Shown: positions 28,861 to 38,763 of the stretch, in pieces
Numbering within the stretch: position 1 is the stretch's first letter
Layout of the letters: each line of letters starts with the position of its first letter
NCBI GenBank assembly: GCA_004010275.1
Contig: RBWT01000052.1
Coordinates: 1-45,850 of the forward strand
Length of the DNA: 45,850 nucleotides
DNA from: Streptomyces huasconensis
GTDB lineage: Bacteria > Actinomycetota > Actinomycetes > Streptomycetales > Streptomycetaceae
Reading direction: 5' to 3'
The notes under the pieces: generated by a model
The model's input: the letters and a program-made list of their open reading frames with translations, nothing else
What the model was told of the DNA's origin: nothing
Database searches by the model: none
Program-made: the position numbers and the translations under genes

Positions 28861-28904
28861 TCGGATTACCGCTGGATTACTGCCCGATCATTGCCGGATC
28901 ACTG
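28861..28904 (-). repeat. Four tandem 11-bp direct repeats upstream of the Rieske gene
   Basis: Units at 28861-28871, 28872-28882, 28883-28893 and 28894-28904 share the consensus CYGGATYACTG (plus strand). The period is exactly 11 bp, about one helical turn. They overlap the last codons of cydC and precede the Rieske gene on the minus strand, followed by GAAGGAG and the start. Confidence 0.75.
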
Positions 28905-30656
28905 TCAAAACGGCTCCCTGTGGTCGCGCACGCGTCCAGGTCCACGATCCGGTCCGCGGCGGCGAGCCCCGACCGCTCGTGGGTGACCAGGAGCGTGGTG
29001 CGGCCACGCGTGGCGTCGAGGATGTCGGCGAGCACGGCGGCGGCCGTCTCCGGGTCAAGACCCTCGGTGGGCTCGTCCAGGACGAGGACGGGCGGAGTCG
29101 GCGAGCAGCGCGCGGGCCAGCAGCAGACGGCTGCGCTGGCGCCCGACATCGCGGCGCCGTCCCCGCCGAGCAGGGTGTCCCACCGGTCGGGCAGCGACTC
29201 GATCCACTCCAGGAGCCGCGCCCTGCGGGCCGCCTCCCGCAGGTCGGCGTCCGTGGCGCCGGGGCGGGCCAGGAGGAGGTTGGCGCGGATCGTGGCGTGG
29301 AAGACGTGCGCGTCCTGGGTCATGCCGGTGATCGCGCGCCGGGCGTCGGCGCCCGCGAGGTCACGCAGTTCCCGCCCGCCGACGCGGATGCTCCCGCGCT
29401 CGTACGGGACGAACCGCATCTCGCCGCGATCAGCGTCGACTTGCCGGAGCCGCTGGCGCCGAGGAGCACGACGCGGTGGCCGGGCGGCAGCCGCAGGCTC
29501 ACGCCGTCCAGGGCCGGGGGGCCGTCGGCGCGGTGGCGCACCCGCAGATCGGTGATGTCGACGCCCAGCGGCTCGTCGAAGGGGAGCGGGGCGGCGGAGG
29601 GCGGCTCGGCGACCGGGGGAGGCGTGTCGAACAGGTCGGCCAGCCTGCGCGCCGAGGCCCGCACCTCCGCGAGCCGCCGGGCGGCGGCGGGCAACGGCCC
29701 CAGAGCTTCGAAGGAGACCAGCGCCAGTACCGCGAGCACGGTCAGATGTACGGCGGCCAGCTCGCCGGCCGCGTGCGCGCGCAGCGCCAGCCAGGCCACC
29801 CCGACCGTCGCCCCGCCTTGCAGCAGCGTCACCGCGCCGAGGCGAGCGAGGTGGTGAGGGCCGCCCGGCGTTCCAGGGCGGCGATCCGGGCGGCGCCGCG
29901 CCGCACCCGCTCGGCGCCGCGGTCCCGGGCGCCGTACGCGGCGAGGTCCGCCGCGCCTTGCGTCAAGTCCAGTGCCAGAGCGGCCAGTTCGCCCCGGGCG
30001 GCCGTCTGCGCGCGGCCCGTGCGGCGGGACAGCGCCAGCACCAGGGCGGGTACACAGAGCCCCGCCACGGCCTGGAGCAGCCCGAGCAGGAGGCCCGCCT
30101 GGGGCAGGAGCGCCGCGGCCGTCCCGGTGGCGGCGACGGCCACCGCGCAGGCGGCCACCCCCGGGAACACCACCCGCAGCAGCAGGTCCTGCGCGGCGCC
30201 CACGTCGTCGACCAGCCGGGTCAGCAGGTCGCCGCTGCGGAAGGCGGGGGTGCCCGCGGGGGCGAGCGGCACCAGGGCTTCGTACACCCGGGTGCGGAAG
30301 CCCGCGACGGCCCGCAGCACGCCGTCGTGCCCGAGGAGCCGGTCGGCGTAGCGCAGGGCTCCCCGCCCCAGGGCCAGCGCGCGTACGGCGACGATCGCCA
30401 AAGCCACGGAGGCGAGCGGCGGTTGCTGCGCGGCACGGGTGATCAGCCAGGCGGCGGTCGCCATCAGCGCGGCGGCGGCGAGTTCGCTGCCGACCGAGGC
30501 GAGCACGGCGGGCAGCAGCCGACGCCAGTACGGCAGGAGGTGTCGCAGGAGCCGGAGGGTGGGACCGGAGTGGCGCGCGGGGACACCGGCCGGCCCGGCG
30601 GATGTGGGCCCCGGGCGGCGTACAGCGCCACGCGCCCGCCCGCCTCGCCCCGTCAC
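28877..30656 (-). CDS. cydC: Thiol/heme exporter ABC subunit CydC (three apparent frameshifts)
   Basis: About 593 residues from GTG 30656. The membrane domain contains LLRHLLPYWRRLLPAVLASV and FRSGDLLTRLVDDVGAAQDL. After a shift near 29835, VTLLQGGATVGVAWLALRAH follows. The nucleotide-binding domain has VLLGASGSGKSTLIA (Walker A), a shift near 29425, RAITGMTQDAHVFHATIRAN, a shift near 29110 across the signature, and VLVLDEPTEGLDPETAAAV (Walker B). CydDC exports thiols and is needed to assemble cytochrome bd. GTGA overlap with cydD. The last residues overlap the 11-bp repeats, and the exact C-terminus is uncertain because of the shifts. Confidence 0.9.
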
Positions 30657-32343
30657 GATGCCACCAGCCCTCGCGTCGGCGCCAGGCTGCCCGCTCGTAC
30701 CGTCACGATCCGGTCGGCGTACGGCAGCAGGCTCGTGCGGTGTGCGACCACGAGCGAGGTCCGGCCGCGCATGAGCGCGACCGTGGCGCGCGTGACGGCG
30801 GCCTCGCTCTCGGGGTCGAGGTGGGCGGTCGGTTCGTCGAGGAGCAGGAGGGGCGCCGTCCTTGAGGAAGGCGCGGGCCAGGGCGACGCGTTGGCGCTGC
30901 CCGGCCGAGAGCCCCGCGCCGTGCTCGCCGAGCACCGTCTCGTACGCCTGCGGGAGCCGCTCGACGAAGACGTCGGCCGCGGCCGCCCGCGCCGCCTCCC
31001 GCACCTCGGCGTCGCTCGCGTCGGGGCGCCCGAGCCGGATGTTGTCGGCGACGGACGCCGCGAACAGGTGAGGGCGCTGCGGAACCCACGCCACCTGCGT
31101 ACGCCACGCGTCGAGGTCGAGGTCCGCGAGGTCGGTGCCACCGGCCTCGACGCGGCCCGAAGCGGGGGCGACGAAGCCGAGGAGCAGTGCCAGCAGCGTG
31201 GATTTGCCGGCCCCGCTCTGGCCGACCAGCGCCACATGCTCGCCCGGGCGTACGTCGAGGCAGCCCGCCGCAGGGCGGGCGCGGTCCTGCCGGGGTACTG
31301 GACGGTGACCGCGTCGAGGCGCAGGTGAGCGGTGCGGGCCGCGGGCGCGGGGGCGGGGACGGGGGGCGACCACGCCCGCAGCGGATGCGTCCTCGTCCTT
31401 GTCGTCGAGGAGCGCGAAGACGCGCTCGGCCACCGCGATGCCCTCGGCGCTGTCATGGAAGGCGGCGCCCGCCGCACGCAGCGGAAGGTACGCCTCCGGG
31501 GCGAGGAACAGCACGGTCAGAGCCGTCCGCAGGTCCAGCCCGCCGCCCAGCAGCCGCAGTCCGACCGGTACGGCGACCAGCGCCACGGAGAGCGTGGCGA
31601 CCGTCTCCAGGACGAAGGAGGAGAGAAACGCGACACGCAACGTCCGCATCGTGGCCCGCCGGTGTGCGTCCGCCATCTCGCCCACCACCCGGGTCTGATG
31701 CCCCTCGCGGCCGAAGGCGCGCAGCGTCGGCAGTCCGGTGACCACGTCCAGGAAGTGGCCGCCGAGGCGCGCCAGCAGTGACCACTGCCGTGCGGTGCGC
31801 CGGGCGGTGTGCAGGCCGACCAGCGCACCGAACACCGGGATCAGCGGCAGCGTCACGCCGACGATCAGCGCCGACGTCCAGTCGGTCCACGCCAGCCAGG
31901 CGACGACCGTCACCGGCACCACCGCGGTGGCCGTCATCGTGGGCAGGTAGCCGACGACGTACGGGTCCAGGGCGTCGAGGCCGCGGGTGAGCAGCGTGGC
32001 CGTCTCGCCGTGGCGGCGGGCCGCCAGCCGCAGCGGCCCGGTGTGCCGCAACCGTCCGGTGATCCGCTCCCGCAGAGCCCGCTTGGCGTCGGCCGCGGTC
32101 GCGCTGGGCGAGCGTGCCGCGCGCCCACGTCAGCAGTGCGCGCAGCGCCATCACGCAGCCCAGCGCGGTGAGCGGCGCGGTCCGTATCCGCTGCCCCGCG
32201 AACCCGTCCGAGAGCAGCCCGGCGAGCAGCGACGCCTGGGCGACGACGAGCCCGGCGCCGAGCAGCGCCAGTGTCGCGGACCACGTCATGTGGCGCCGCA
32301 GCGCGGGCAGTTCGCGCAACAGGCGGCGTTCGGCCGGTTTCAT
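30653..32343 (-). CDS. cydD: Thiol/heme exporter ABC subunit CydD (three or more apparent frameshifts)
   Basis: About 563 residues from ATG 32343 (MKPAERRLLRELPALRRHMT). After a shift near 32105 the membrane domain is VGYLPTMTATAVVPVTVVAW and GVTLPLIPVFGALVGLHTAR. A disturbed linker (about 31370-31270) is followed by the NBD: VALVGQSGAGKSTLLALLLG, VAWVPQRPHLFAASVADNI, GLSAGQRQRVALARAFLKD, a shift near 30862, then LLLLDEPTAHLDPESEAAV and VVAHRTSLLPYADRI. It forms a heterodimer with CydC. It lies 78 bp downstream of cydB, completing a cydA-B-D-C operon, with the order normal for actinobacteria. Confidence 0.91.
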
Positions 32344-32421
32344 CTCGGTGCCTCTCGTCGGTCGGGTGGCATGGGGTGGTCATGCGCGGATCGTCAGGGC
32401 GTACTCGTCACTCGTCCGGCG

Positions 32422-33444
32422 TCAGAAGTAGCTGGGGTGGCGGCGGCCCGTACGTCCCCGGAACACCCACCAGCTCCACGCCTGGTAGGCGAGGATCACC
32501 GGGATCAGCACGACACCGAACGCGGTGAGGATCTTCAACGTGACGCCGTCAGTTGCTGCCTGACTGATCGTCATGCTGCTGCCGGAGGAGGCGACCAGGA
32601 CGTACGGGTAGTGCCCGGCTCCCACGAGCAGCACCGGCAGCACCGCCGCGCAGGAGGTGGCAGCGAACGCTCGGACGTGGTGCCCGTGGGCCAGGGCCCA
32701 CCAGGCGCAGGCCAGTGCCGCCGCGAACAGGGCTACGAGCACCGCCGAGGTCACGCGGTTGTTCATCGAGGCACCCGCACCGAAGAGCGTGAGCAGCAGC
32801 GGGAGGCAGGCGACGGCTCCGGCCGCCCGCAGCAGGCGCGCCCCCGACTGCCGTGCCCTACGGGCCGCTTCGGGATGGGAGCGCAGGGCGACGAAGGCCG
32901 CTCCGTGCGCCGCGAAGAGCAGCGCGGTGGTCAGGCCGCAGCCCAGCACGAAAGGCGTGAGCACGTCGCCGGGCCCGATGTGGAAGCTGCCGTCGGCGCG
33001 GCGGGGCACGCCGTGGAGCAGCAGCCCGAGGACGAGCCCCCAGCACACGGCGGGCAGCGCGCCGCCGAACACGATCAGGGCGTCCCACCGCCGGCGCCCG
33101 GCGGAGCTGCGGGCGCGGCCGCGCAGCTGGATCGCGGCGTTGCCGAGGACCAGGCCGACGAGGATCGCCACGATCAGCGGATACAGGCCGGACAGGAGGG
33201 TGCCCTCCAGGTGCGGGAAGGCGCCGAAGAGGACGCCGGTGAAGGCGACCAGCCAGACCTCGTTGCCGAGGAAGAACGGCGCGATGGCGTCGAGGGCGGT
33301 GTTCGGACGGGGGCGCTTCTCCTCGTGACCGTCGCGGCCGAGGAAGGGGTGCAGCATCTGTGCGCCGTAGTCGTAGCCGCCGAGCACGAAGTACCCGGCG
33401 AGCAGCAGGCCGAGGAGGCACAGCCAGGTGGTCTCCAGATTCAT
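32422..33444 (-). CDS. cydB: Cytochrome bd oxidase subunit II
   Basis: 340 residues, intact, from ATG 33444 (MNLETTWLCLLGLLLAGYFV), with GGAAG upstream; an in-frame TTG nine bases earlier is less likely. Conserved CydB features: GYFVLGGYDYGAQMLHPFLG, IAPFFLGNEVWLVAFTGVLF and GLYPLIVAILVGLVLGN. It ends SWWVFRGRTGRRHPSYF. About eight to nine transmembrane helices. It pairs with CydA as the quinol oxidase used at low oxygen. It lies 126 bp after the cydA stop. Confidence 0.95.
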   Translation of the reverse strand: MNLETTWLCLLGLLLAGYFVLGGYDYGAQMLHPFLGRDGHEEKRPRPNTALDAIAPFFLGNEVWLVAFTGVLFGAFPHLEGTLLSGLYPLIVAILVGLVLGNAAIQLRGRARSSAGRRRWDALIVFGGALPAVCWGLVLGLLLHGVPRRADGSFHIGPGDVLTPFVLGCGLTTALLFAAHGAAFVALRSHPEAARRARQSGARLLRAAGAVACLPLLLTLFGAGASMNNRVTSAVLVALFAAALACAWWALAHGHHVRAFAATSCAAVLPVLLVGAGHYPYVLVASSGSSMTISQAATDGVTLKILTAFGVVLIPVILAYQAWSWWVFRGRTGRRHPSYF

Positions 33445-33569
33445 CTCGCTCAACTTCCGTCGGTTTCCGTCGGGGTGGGGACAGCAGGGAGGAAAGGGGG
33501 CTTCGCTTCGGTGGGTGGTGCCTCGGAGCGTGGGTTGCGTCCGGTTCGGGACGTGAGCCCGCGCCCGGC

Positions 33570-34870
33570 TCAGAAGGCGGGCAGTGGCCGCTTCTCGTCG
33601 GCGCTGCCGTCGGCCCCTCGGGCGCGTCGTCCGGGAGCGGTTCGGTGGCGCCGAGCTGCGTGGCGTCGGGGCCGCGGAGGGCGAAGCGCGTGATGAGGGT
33701 CCAGTTCGTCACCGCCAAGGCGAGGAAGACGGCGATGAACAAGACGCAGGACACGAGCAGCGAGGCCCTGCCGACGTGGGAGAGGGCGTCCTCGACCGTC
33801 AACTCGCCGTAGACGATCCAGGGTTGACGCCCGAGCTCGCGGACGACCCAGCCGCCCACGGAGGCGATGAAGGGGAACGGGATCATCACCACCAGCACCC
33901 AGGAGGCCCACCGCAGCCGCATCAAGCGGTCCTTCCATAGGAGGACGAGGGCGATGAGGGTGATGGTGGACACCGTGTTGCCGATGAGGGTCATGACGTC
34001 CATCGAGATCCGCACGGTGTCCTGCCAGGGCACGTAGTCGCCCGGCCCGTGCTCCTTGACGAGCTGCGCCTGCACCTCGGCGACGCCGCTGTTCTCCAGC
34101 ACCGCGTGCTTCATGGGCTGGGTGCGCTCGATGACGGGCCGCTGCATCTCGCCGACGACCACGACGAAGAAGGAGGCGACCGCCGACACCCAGAGACCCA
34201 GCTTCAGGGAGGAGCGGAAGAGCGCGGTCTCCTTGGTGTGCCGCAGGAAGTGGTAGGCACTCACACCGGCGACGAAGACCCCGCCCGTGGTCAGGGCGCC
34301 CAGCGTCAGGTGGAGCAGGGCGACCAGGGCGCTGGAGTTCGTGAGCAGCGCCCCGAAGTCGGTCAAGTAGGCGGCGCCGTCCCGCACTTCGTACCCCACC
34401 GGGTGCTGCATGAAGCCGTTGGCGATCAGAATCCAGTACCCCGAGGCGTACGCGGTCGCGGTGACCAGCCAGATGAGCGTGACGTGCACGCCTCCGCGCA
34501 GCCGGCCCCAGCCGAAGATCCACATGCCGAGGAAGGTGGACTCGGCGAAGAAGGCGATGAGGGTCTCCAACGCCAGCGGGGCGCCGAAGACGTTGCCCGC
34601 GAACTTGCTCAGACCGCTCCAGCTCAGCCCGAACTGGAACTCCATGACGAGGCCGGTGACGATGCCGACCGCGTAGTTGATGACGTAGAGCTGCCCCCAG
34701 AAGCGGGTGGTGCGCTCCCGGAGGGCTCTCTTGACGGGATCGCGGGTGAACACGGCCCGGGTGTGGGTGATCGCCACGAGGGGGACGAGGCCCATGGTGA
34801 GGATCACGAACAGCCAGTGGATGCCGGTCGTGGCCGCGAACTGGAGTCGGGCCAGATCCGCAGCGCTCAT
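33570..34870 (-). CDS. cydA: Cytochrome bd oxidase subunit I (one apparent frameshift near the end)
   Basis: About 433 residues from ATG 34870 (MSAADLARLQFAATTGIHWL). The His in GIHWLF is the heme b595 ligand position. MEFQFGLSWSGLSKFAGNVF follows, and VVRELGRQPWIVYGELTVED holds the invariant GRQPW motif beside the quinol site. The Q-loop is short, as in actinobacteria. A shift near 33615 switches from a long proline-rich run-on to the expected tail ADEKRPLPAF and stop at 33570. It is first in the cyd operon. A tandem repeat and a palindrome lie between it and the divergent LysR gene. Confidence 0.94.
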
Positions 34871-34897
34871 GAGACGGCCTTTCTGGGATTCTCTGAG

Positions 34898-34934
34898 AAC
34901 GGGTCCTGAAGACGAAAACGGGTCCTGAAGACGA
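34898..34934. repeat. 18-bp tandem repeat, 19-bp period, in the cydA leader
   Basis: AACGGGTCCTGAAGACGA occurs at 34898-34915 and again at 34917-34934 with no mismatch, followed by GACGACGAAGACGACG. It sits 28-64 bases upstream of cydA in its probable 5' leader. Confidence 0.85.
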
Positions 34935-34991
34935 AGAGGACGACGAAGACGACGCTAGAGAACATTGCTCATGCGTTCCAAGACCGGTTTA

Positions 34992-35007
34992 GTCATGTAC
35001 AGATGAC
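34992..35007. promoter_or_regulatory. Palindromic operator candidate between cydA and LysR
   Basis: GTCAT (34992-34996), six bases, ATGAC (35003-35007), a perfect inverted repeat 31 bases from the LysR start. LysR proteins bind dyads of this kind (T-N11-A). It is placed to control both lysR and cydA. Confidence 0.55.
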
Positions 35008-35037
35008 CCAGAAGGCATGAGTGAGTGAAGGTGGACC

Positions 35038-35994
35038 GTGGATCTTCTGCAGTTGCACTACTTCCAGACCGTCGCCCGCTACGAACACATCAGCCGCGCC
35101 GCCGAGGAGCTGCGGATCGCCCAGCCCTCACTCAGCCGCGCCATCGCGCGCCTGGAGGCCGACCTCGGCGCGACGCTCTTCGACCGCCAGGGCCGGCGCG
35201 TCCGGCTCAACCAGTACGGCGTGATCTTCCTGCGCCATGTCGACCGTGCCCTGAGCGAACTGGACGACGGGCGCAGAGCCGTCCGCGAGGCCCGGGACAC
35301 GGGCCTCGGCAGGGTCAGCGTCGCCTCCGAGACCCTGCTGACGGTCACCCCGCTCCTCGGCCGCTTCCGCGCCGCCCACCCGCGTGCCGACGTACGGCTC
35401 TACCAGTCGAACGCGGAGGAGATGGACCGCCGGCTGCGGGCCAGGGAGGTCGACTTCTGCGTGGCGTCGCAGCCGCTGACCGGAACGAACTTCGAGTCGG
35501 TCGAGCTGAAGCGCGAGGAAGTGCTGCTCGCCGTCCCTTACGGACACTGGCTGGACGGGCGGGAGCGCGTGACCATCCCGGAACTCGCCGACGAGCCCTT
35601 CGTCTCCACACGTGTCGGCCACTGGCAACGCGCTCTGCTTGACCGGCTGTTCGCGGCTGAGGGGCTCACGCCGCTGCTGTCCTGCGAGAGCGACGAACCG
35701 GCCGCCAGTCAGGACATGATCAGCGCGGGCCTCGGCATCGGGCTCATCCCGGCGGTGTCCCGTCAGGCAGGCACGGAGACGCGCGTCCCCGTCGCCTGGG
35801 TGCACGTCGACGCGCCGGACTGCCACCGCGTCCTCACCCTCGTGTGGAACCGCGACACGTATCTGTCCGAAGCCGCCCTGAAGTTCCGGGAGTTCACCCT
35901 CAACACGCCGTTCGTGACGCGCCATCTCCCGGAACCGCGCGGCGGACATGCGTCCGACGGCCCGGCACCGGCCGATGCTCCGCGGAGGCTCTGA
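35038..35994 (+). CDS. LysR-family transcriptional regulator
   Basis: 318 residues, intact, from GTG 35038 (DLLQLHYFQTVARYEHISRA), with GAAGGTGG just upstream. The winged HTH covers residues 1-60 (AAEELRIAQPSLSRAIARLE, LGATLFDRQGRRVRLNQYG). The periplasmic-binding-like effector domain follows (LTVTPLLGRFRAAHPRADVR, VSRQAGTETRVPVAWVHVDA). Its tail is disordered. The gene is divergent from cydA across 167 bp with a shared dyad. In many Streptomyces the cyd genes answer to Rex; control by this LysR is inference from position. Confidence 0.93.
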   Translation: MDLLQLHYFQTVARYEHISRAAEELRIAQPSLSRAIARLEADLGATLFDRQGRRVRLNQYGVIFLRHVDRALSELDDGRRAVREARDTGLGRVSVASETLLTVTPLLGRFRAAHPRADVRLYQSNAEEMDRRLRAREVDFCVASQPLTGTNFESVELKREEVLLAVPYGHWLDGRERVTIPELADEPFVSTRVGHWQRALLDRLFAAEGLTPLLSCESDEPAASQDMISAGLGIGLIPAVSRQAGTETRVPVAWVHVDAPDCHRVLTLVWNRDTYLSEAALKFREFTLNTPFVTRHLPEPRGGHASDGPAPADAPRRL

Positions 35995-36043
35995 ACAGGA
36001 AAAATGCGCAGCGGTCGACGCGTCCGAGCGCCGTCTCCGACTG

Positions 36044-36070
36044 ACGCCTCAGACGCCTCAGACGCCTCAG
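36044..36070. repeat. 9-bp tandem repeat (ACGCCTCAG)3
   Basis: Three perfect nine-base copies followed by a partial fourth (ACGCCGAG), 50 bases after the LysR stop. Confidence 0.9.
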
Positions 36071-36180
36071 ACGCCGAGCGATGTGGAAACCCCGAGCCCG
36101 CCCTCGCCGTCGTGGATCTGCACGTGGTGATGTGCCGTGCGCTGTGCACTGTCACCTGTGCGCTGTGCTGAGCTGCGCTG

Positions 36181-36246
36181 TTGATGGGGAATCGAACCCC
36201 CGCGTTGCTCCTCACGCGCCAGGAGTGAGCCGGAAACCGCCGGCTC
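36181..36246 (-). other. tRNA-like fragment: T-arm with B-box and adjacent hairpins
   Basis: The minus strand reads GGGGGTTCGATTCCCC. This contains a perfect B-box (GGTTCGATTCC, complement of 36188-36198), a 7-base loop and a 4-bp stem, then ATCAACA like an acceptor strand. 5' of it are hairpins CTCAC...GTGAG and GAGCCGG...CCGGCTC (36227-36246). No 5' acceptor strand that pairs fully and no standard D or anticodon arm was found, so a complete tRNA is not called. Confidence 0.35.
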
Positions 36247-36307
36247 TCGGTTGTGCACGCCTCCACGACGGCTACCTGCTCCACATCGTCAAAACCTGCT
36301 GCACCTC

Positions 36308-36776
36308 TCAGTCCAGCAGGTCGACCTCCCAGTTGGCGCGCTGGATGCGTACGTCGATCTCCCGGATGTCCCGCGCGAGCGCGTCCGCCTGCCCGCGAAG
36401 CTCCGCGACCGGCAGCGCGGCGAGCATCATCAGCTCGGAACGGAGCTGCCGGCCATACCCCCGCTCGCCCGTACCGGCGGCCGCGTCGGCCGCGAGGTGA
36501 CCACCGAGTGCCGCAGCCGCAGGACCCGCCCGAGCCGAGCGCGTCGGTGAGGGTGCCATGCTCGCCCAGGTCGGTCGCGGCGTTGGTCCGGTTGATCCGC
36601 CGGATGAGATCCTCCAGCGAGCCGAGCACCTCGGAAGCCTCTGCCAGCAACTGCGCCGCGTCCTCGGCGGGCGTCTCGCCCTCCTGGTGACGCGCGCTGC
36701 TGACGATGCGCGCGCGCAACTGCTCCACGCGGCGTGTCGCGTCGGCCCGTTCCGCCAACGCCTCGGCAAGCTTCAC
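36308..36776 (-). CDS. DIP1984-family protein (one apparent frameshift)
   Basis: About 156 residues from GTG 36776 (KLAEALAERADATRRVEQLR). ARIVSSARHQEGETPAEDAA, SLEDLIRRINRTNAATDLGE and TLTDALG follow. After a shift near 36530 it reads RGYGRQLRSELMMLAALPVA and IREIDVRIQRANWEVDLLD. This is the whole DIP1984 pattern (septicolysin-like name in some databases), an all-alpha coiled protein with no known enzyme function. The family often appears as a solitary gene. Cytoplasmic; role unknown. Confidence 0.88.
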
Positions 36777-36896
36777 TGTCCCATTGTCCCGTTCATCCGG
36801 TCCCGTACGTCGTGATCTCGTACGAGTATACGAAGCGCCGACGCCGGGCCCAGCAGCGCGCGGGCGGTGATCCGGCGGTGACCGGGCCAAGGGCTG

Positions 36897-38763
36897 CTAC
36901 CTGTCCTTGGACAGGGCGAGCAGTTCCGCGAAGAGGCCCCCGCCGTGCGACAGTTCGTCGTAGTGGCCCTGCTCGGTGATGCGGCCGTTCTCCATGACGA
37001 TGATCCGGTCCGCCACCCTGGTGTTCTCCAGCTGGTGGGTGACCACGATCGTGATGCGGTCCGCGGCGATGCCCTTGATCCGGCTGAAGATGTCCCGCTC
37101 GCCCCGGGCGTCCATCTGCGACGTGGGCTCGTCCAGGATCAGCAGCGGCGGCCGCCGGTACAGCGCCCGAGAGCAGGCCAGCCGCTGCCACTGCCCGCCG
37201 GACAGCTCGGCGCCGCCGAAGACCTCACGGGCGAGCAAGGTGTCCAGGCCACGCGGCAGTTCCTCCACCGCCTCGCGCATGCCGACGGCGTCGACGGCCT
37301 CCCAGACCGGGACGTCGTCATGGGTACGGGGCTGCCCGAGCGTGACGTTCTCCCGGACGCGCAGCGGCCACTGGGCGAAGATCTGCGGGACGAGCCCGGT
37401 GCAGCTCCACACGGAGTCCGGGTCGACCGAGGCGAGGTCGTGGCCGTTCCACAGGACACGTCCCTTGTCCGCGAGGTAGATGCCGGTGATCAGCCGGGTG
37501 AGGGTGGACTTCCCGGAACCGTTCTCCCCTACGACGGCGATCACCTCCCCGCGCCGCAGGGTCAGGGAGACGCCCTCGACCGCGGGCCGCTCCTTGCCGG
37601 GGTACCGGTAGGTGACCTGGTCGAGCCGGATCTCCTCGACCGGCGCGGTGATCTCGTGCCGTCCGCGCCGGGGTGCGCGAGCGGCGGCGTCGTTCAGGAA
37701 CGTCTCCATGTCGGTGAGGTAGAGGCTGGTGTGGAAGACCGCCGCTCCGTTGATGACGACCTGGGAGAGCGCGGCGAGGGCGGTCTGTACGGCGACGATG
37801 GCGGTGGCGGCGACCGCCAGCGGCACGCGGCCGGTCACCGCGAGCCACGCGAGGCCCGCCCACGTCCCGGAGAGGAAGACACCGCCCAGGAGCGCTGCGG
37901 CCAGGGCGATGCGCAGGGTGCGGGGCGCGGCGGCCAGCGTGCGCCGGTCGATCCGTTCCGACAAGGAGCGGTACCAGAACAGCAGGTAGGAGGTCATGCC
38001 GTTGGCGCGGACCTCGTCGGCGAACTTGGGTGTGGTGGCCCACCAGCGCGTCATGTGCCGCACGTTGCGGTCGCTGACGTTGGCGTAGTGGATCTGGTAG
38101 TCGACCCGGGCCGTCATCACTGCACCGGCGCCGGCGGGAAGGACCGCGAGAATCAGCAGCGGCAGCATGAGCGGATGGAGGAAGGACAGCACCCCGCACG
38201 CGGTGACCATCTTGACCAGCGCGGACATGAACCGCTGCGAGTCGGTGATCATCACGTGGGTGCGCGTCACGCCCATCTCGGCGGCCTCCTGCCTGTCGGC
38301 GAAGCCCTCCGCGGCGTGGGCGGCGGCCTCGACCCGGCAGACGGCCTCGACGAGCCCGTTGTCGGCCCGGGTGATGACCTGCGGCGTGAGGCGCCGCTTC
38401 GCGTAGGAGCGACGGCGGCGGACACGCGCCCCAGCCCGGCCGCCGTCGCGACGACGAGCAGGGCGGGCAGCGCTTCCCGCAGACGCTCGGGCACGGCACC
38501 CGCGCCGAGAAGTCCCTGCATGGCCTTGGCGGTCCCCGTCAGCAGGACGGCGGCGGCCACACCGGTGACCGCCTGGCAGGCCAGGAGCAGCAGCACGCCG
38601 TGCGGTCGACGGCCCACGCCATGCGTGCGATCCGCCGCAGCACGGCGGGCAGCCGCCGGCAGAGATCGGCGAACGAGGCCTCGCCCAGCGGGTTGACGCT
38701 GTACTCCCCGGAGTACGTGATCTCCGCGGGAGGCGGCGGGGGAGGGGGCGGTACCGTGGTCAC
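36897..38763 (-). CDS. ABC exporter, fused permease-ATPase (two apparent frameshifts)
   Basis: About 622 residues from GTG 38763 (TTVPPPPPPPPAEITYSG), with a strong GGAGGTGA site. The N-terminus carries eight consecutive prolines, then EYSVNPLGEASFADLCRRLP. Shifts near 38600 and 38405 interrupt the first TM helices (LLLLACQAVTGVAAAVLLTG). The NBD has VIAVVGENGSGKSTLTRLIT (Walker A), FGGAELSGGQWQRLACSRAL (signature), LLILDEPTSQMDARGERDIF (Walker B) and VVTHQLENTRVADRI (H-loop). This is the type I exporter half-transporter architecture; a homodimer or an unlinked partner is needed. No peptide precursor or modification enzyme was found next to it, so the cargo is unknown. Confidence 0.87.

Larger units (their letters stand above)
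35995..36307. other. Intergenic region with 9-bp repeats and a tRNA-like segment
   Basis: 313 bp between convergent stops. From left to right: three ACGCCTCAG repeats; a GTGCGCTGTGC-type imperfect repeat at 36135-36178; a tRNA T-arm-like sequence; and two hairpins. No supported gene. Confidence 0.5.

Noticed and set aside
34965..34981. Rex-like site upstream of cydA
   Set aside because: Only about half of the consensus positions match, no better than expected by chance in a promoter region.
36945..38696. 583-codon plus-strand frame opposite the ABC exporter
   Set aside because: It is a shadow of the exporter; the exporter frame has all ABC motifs.
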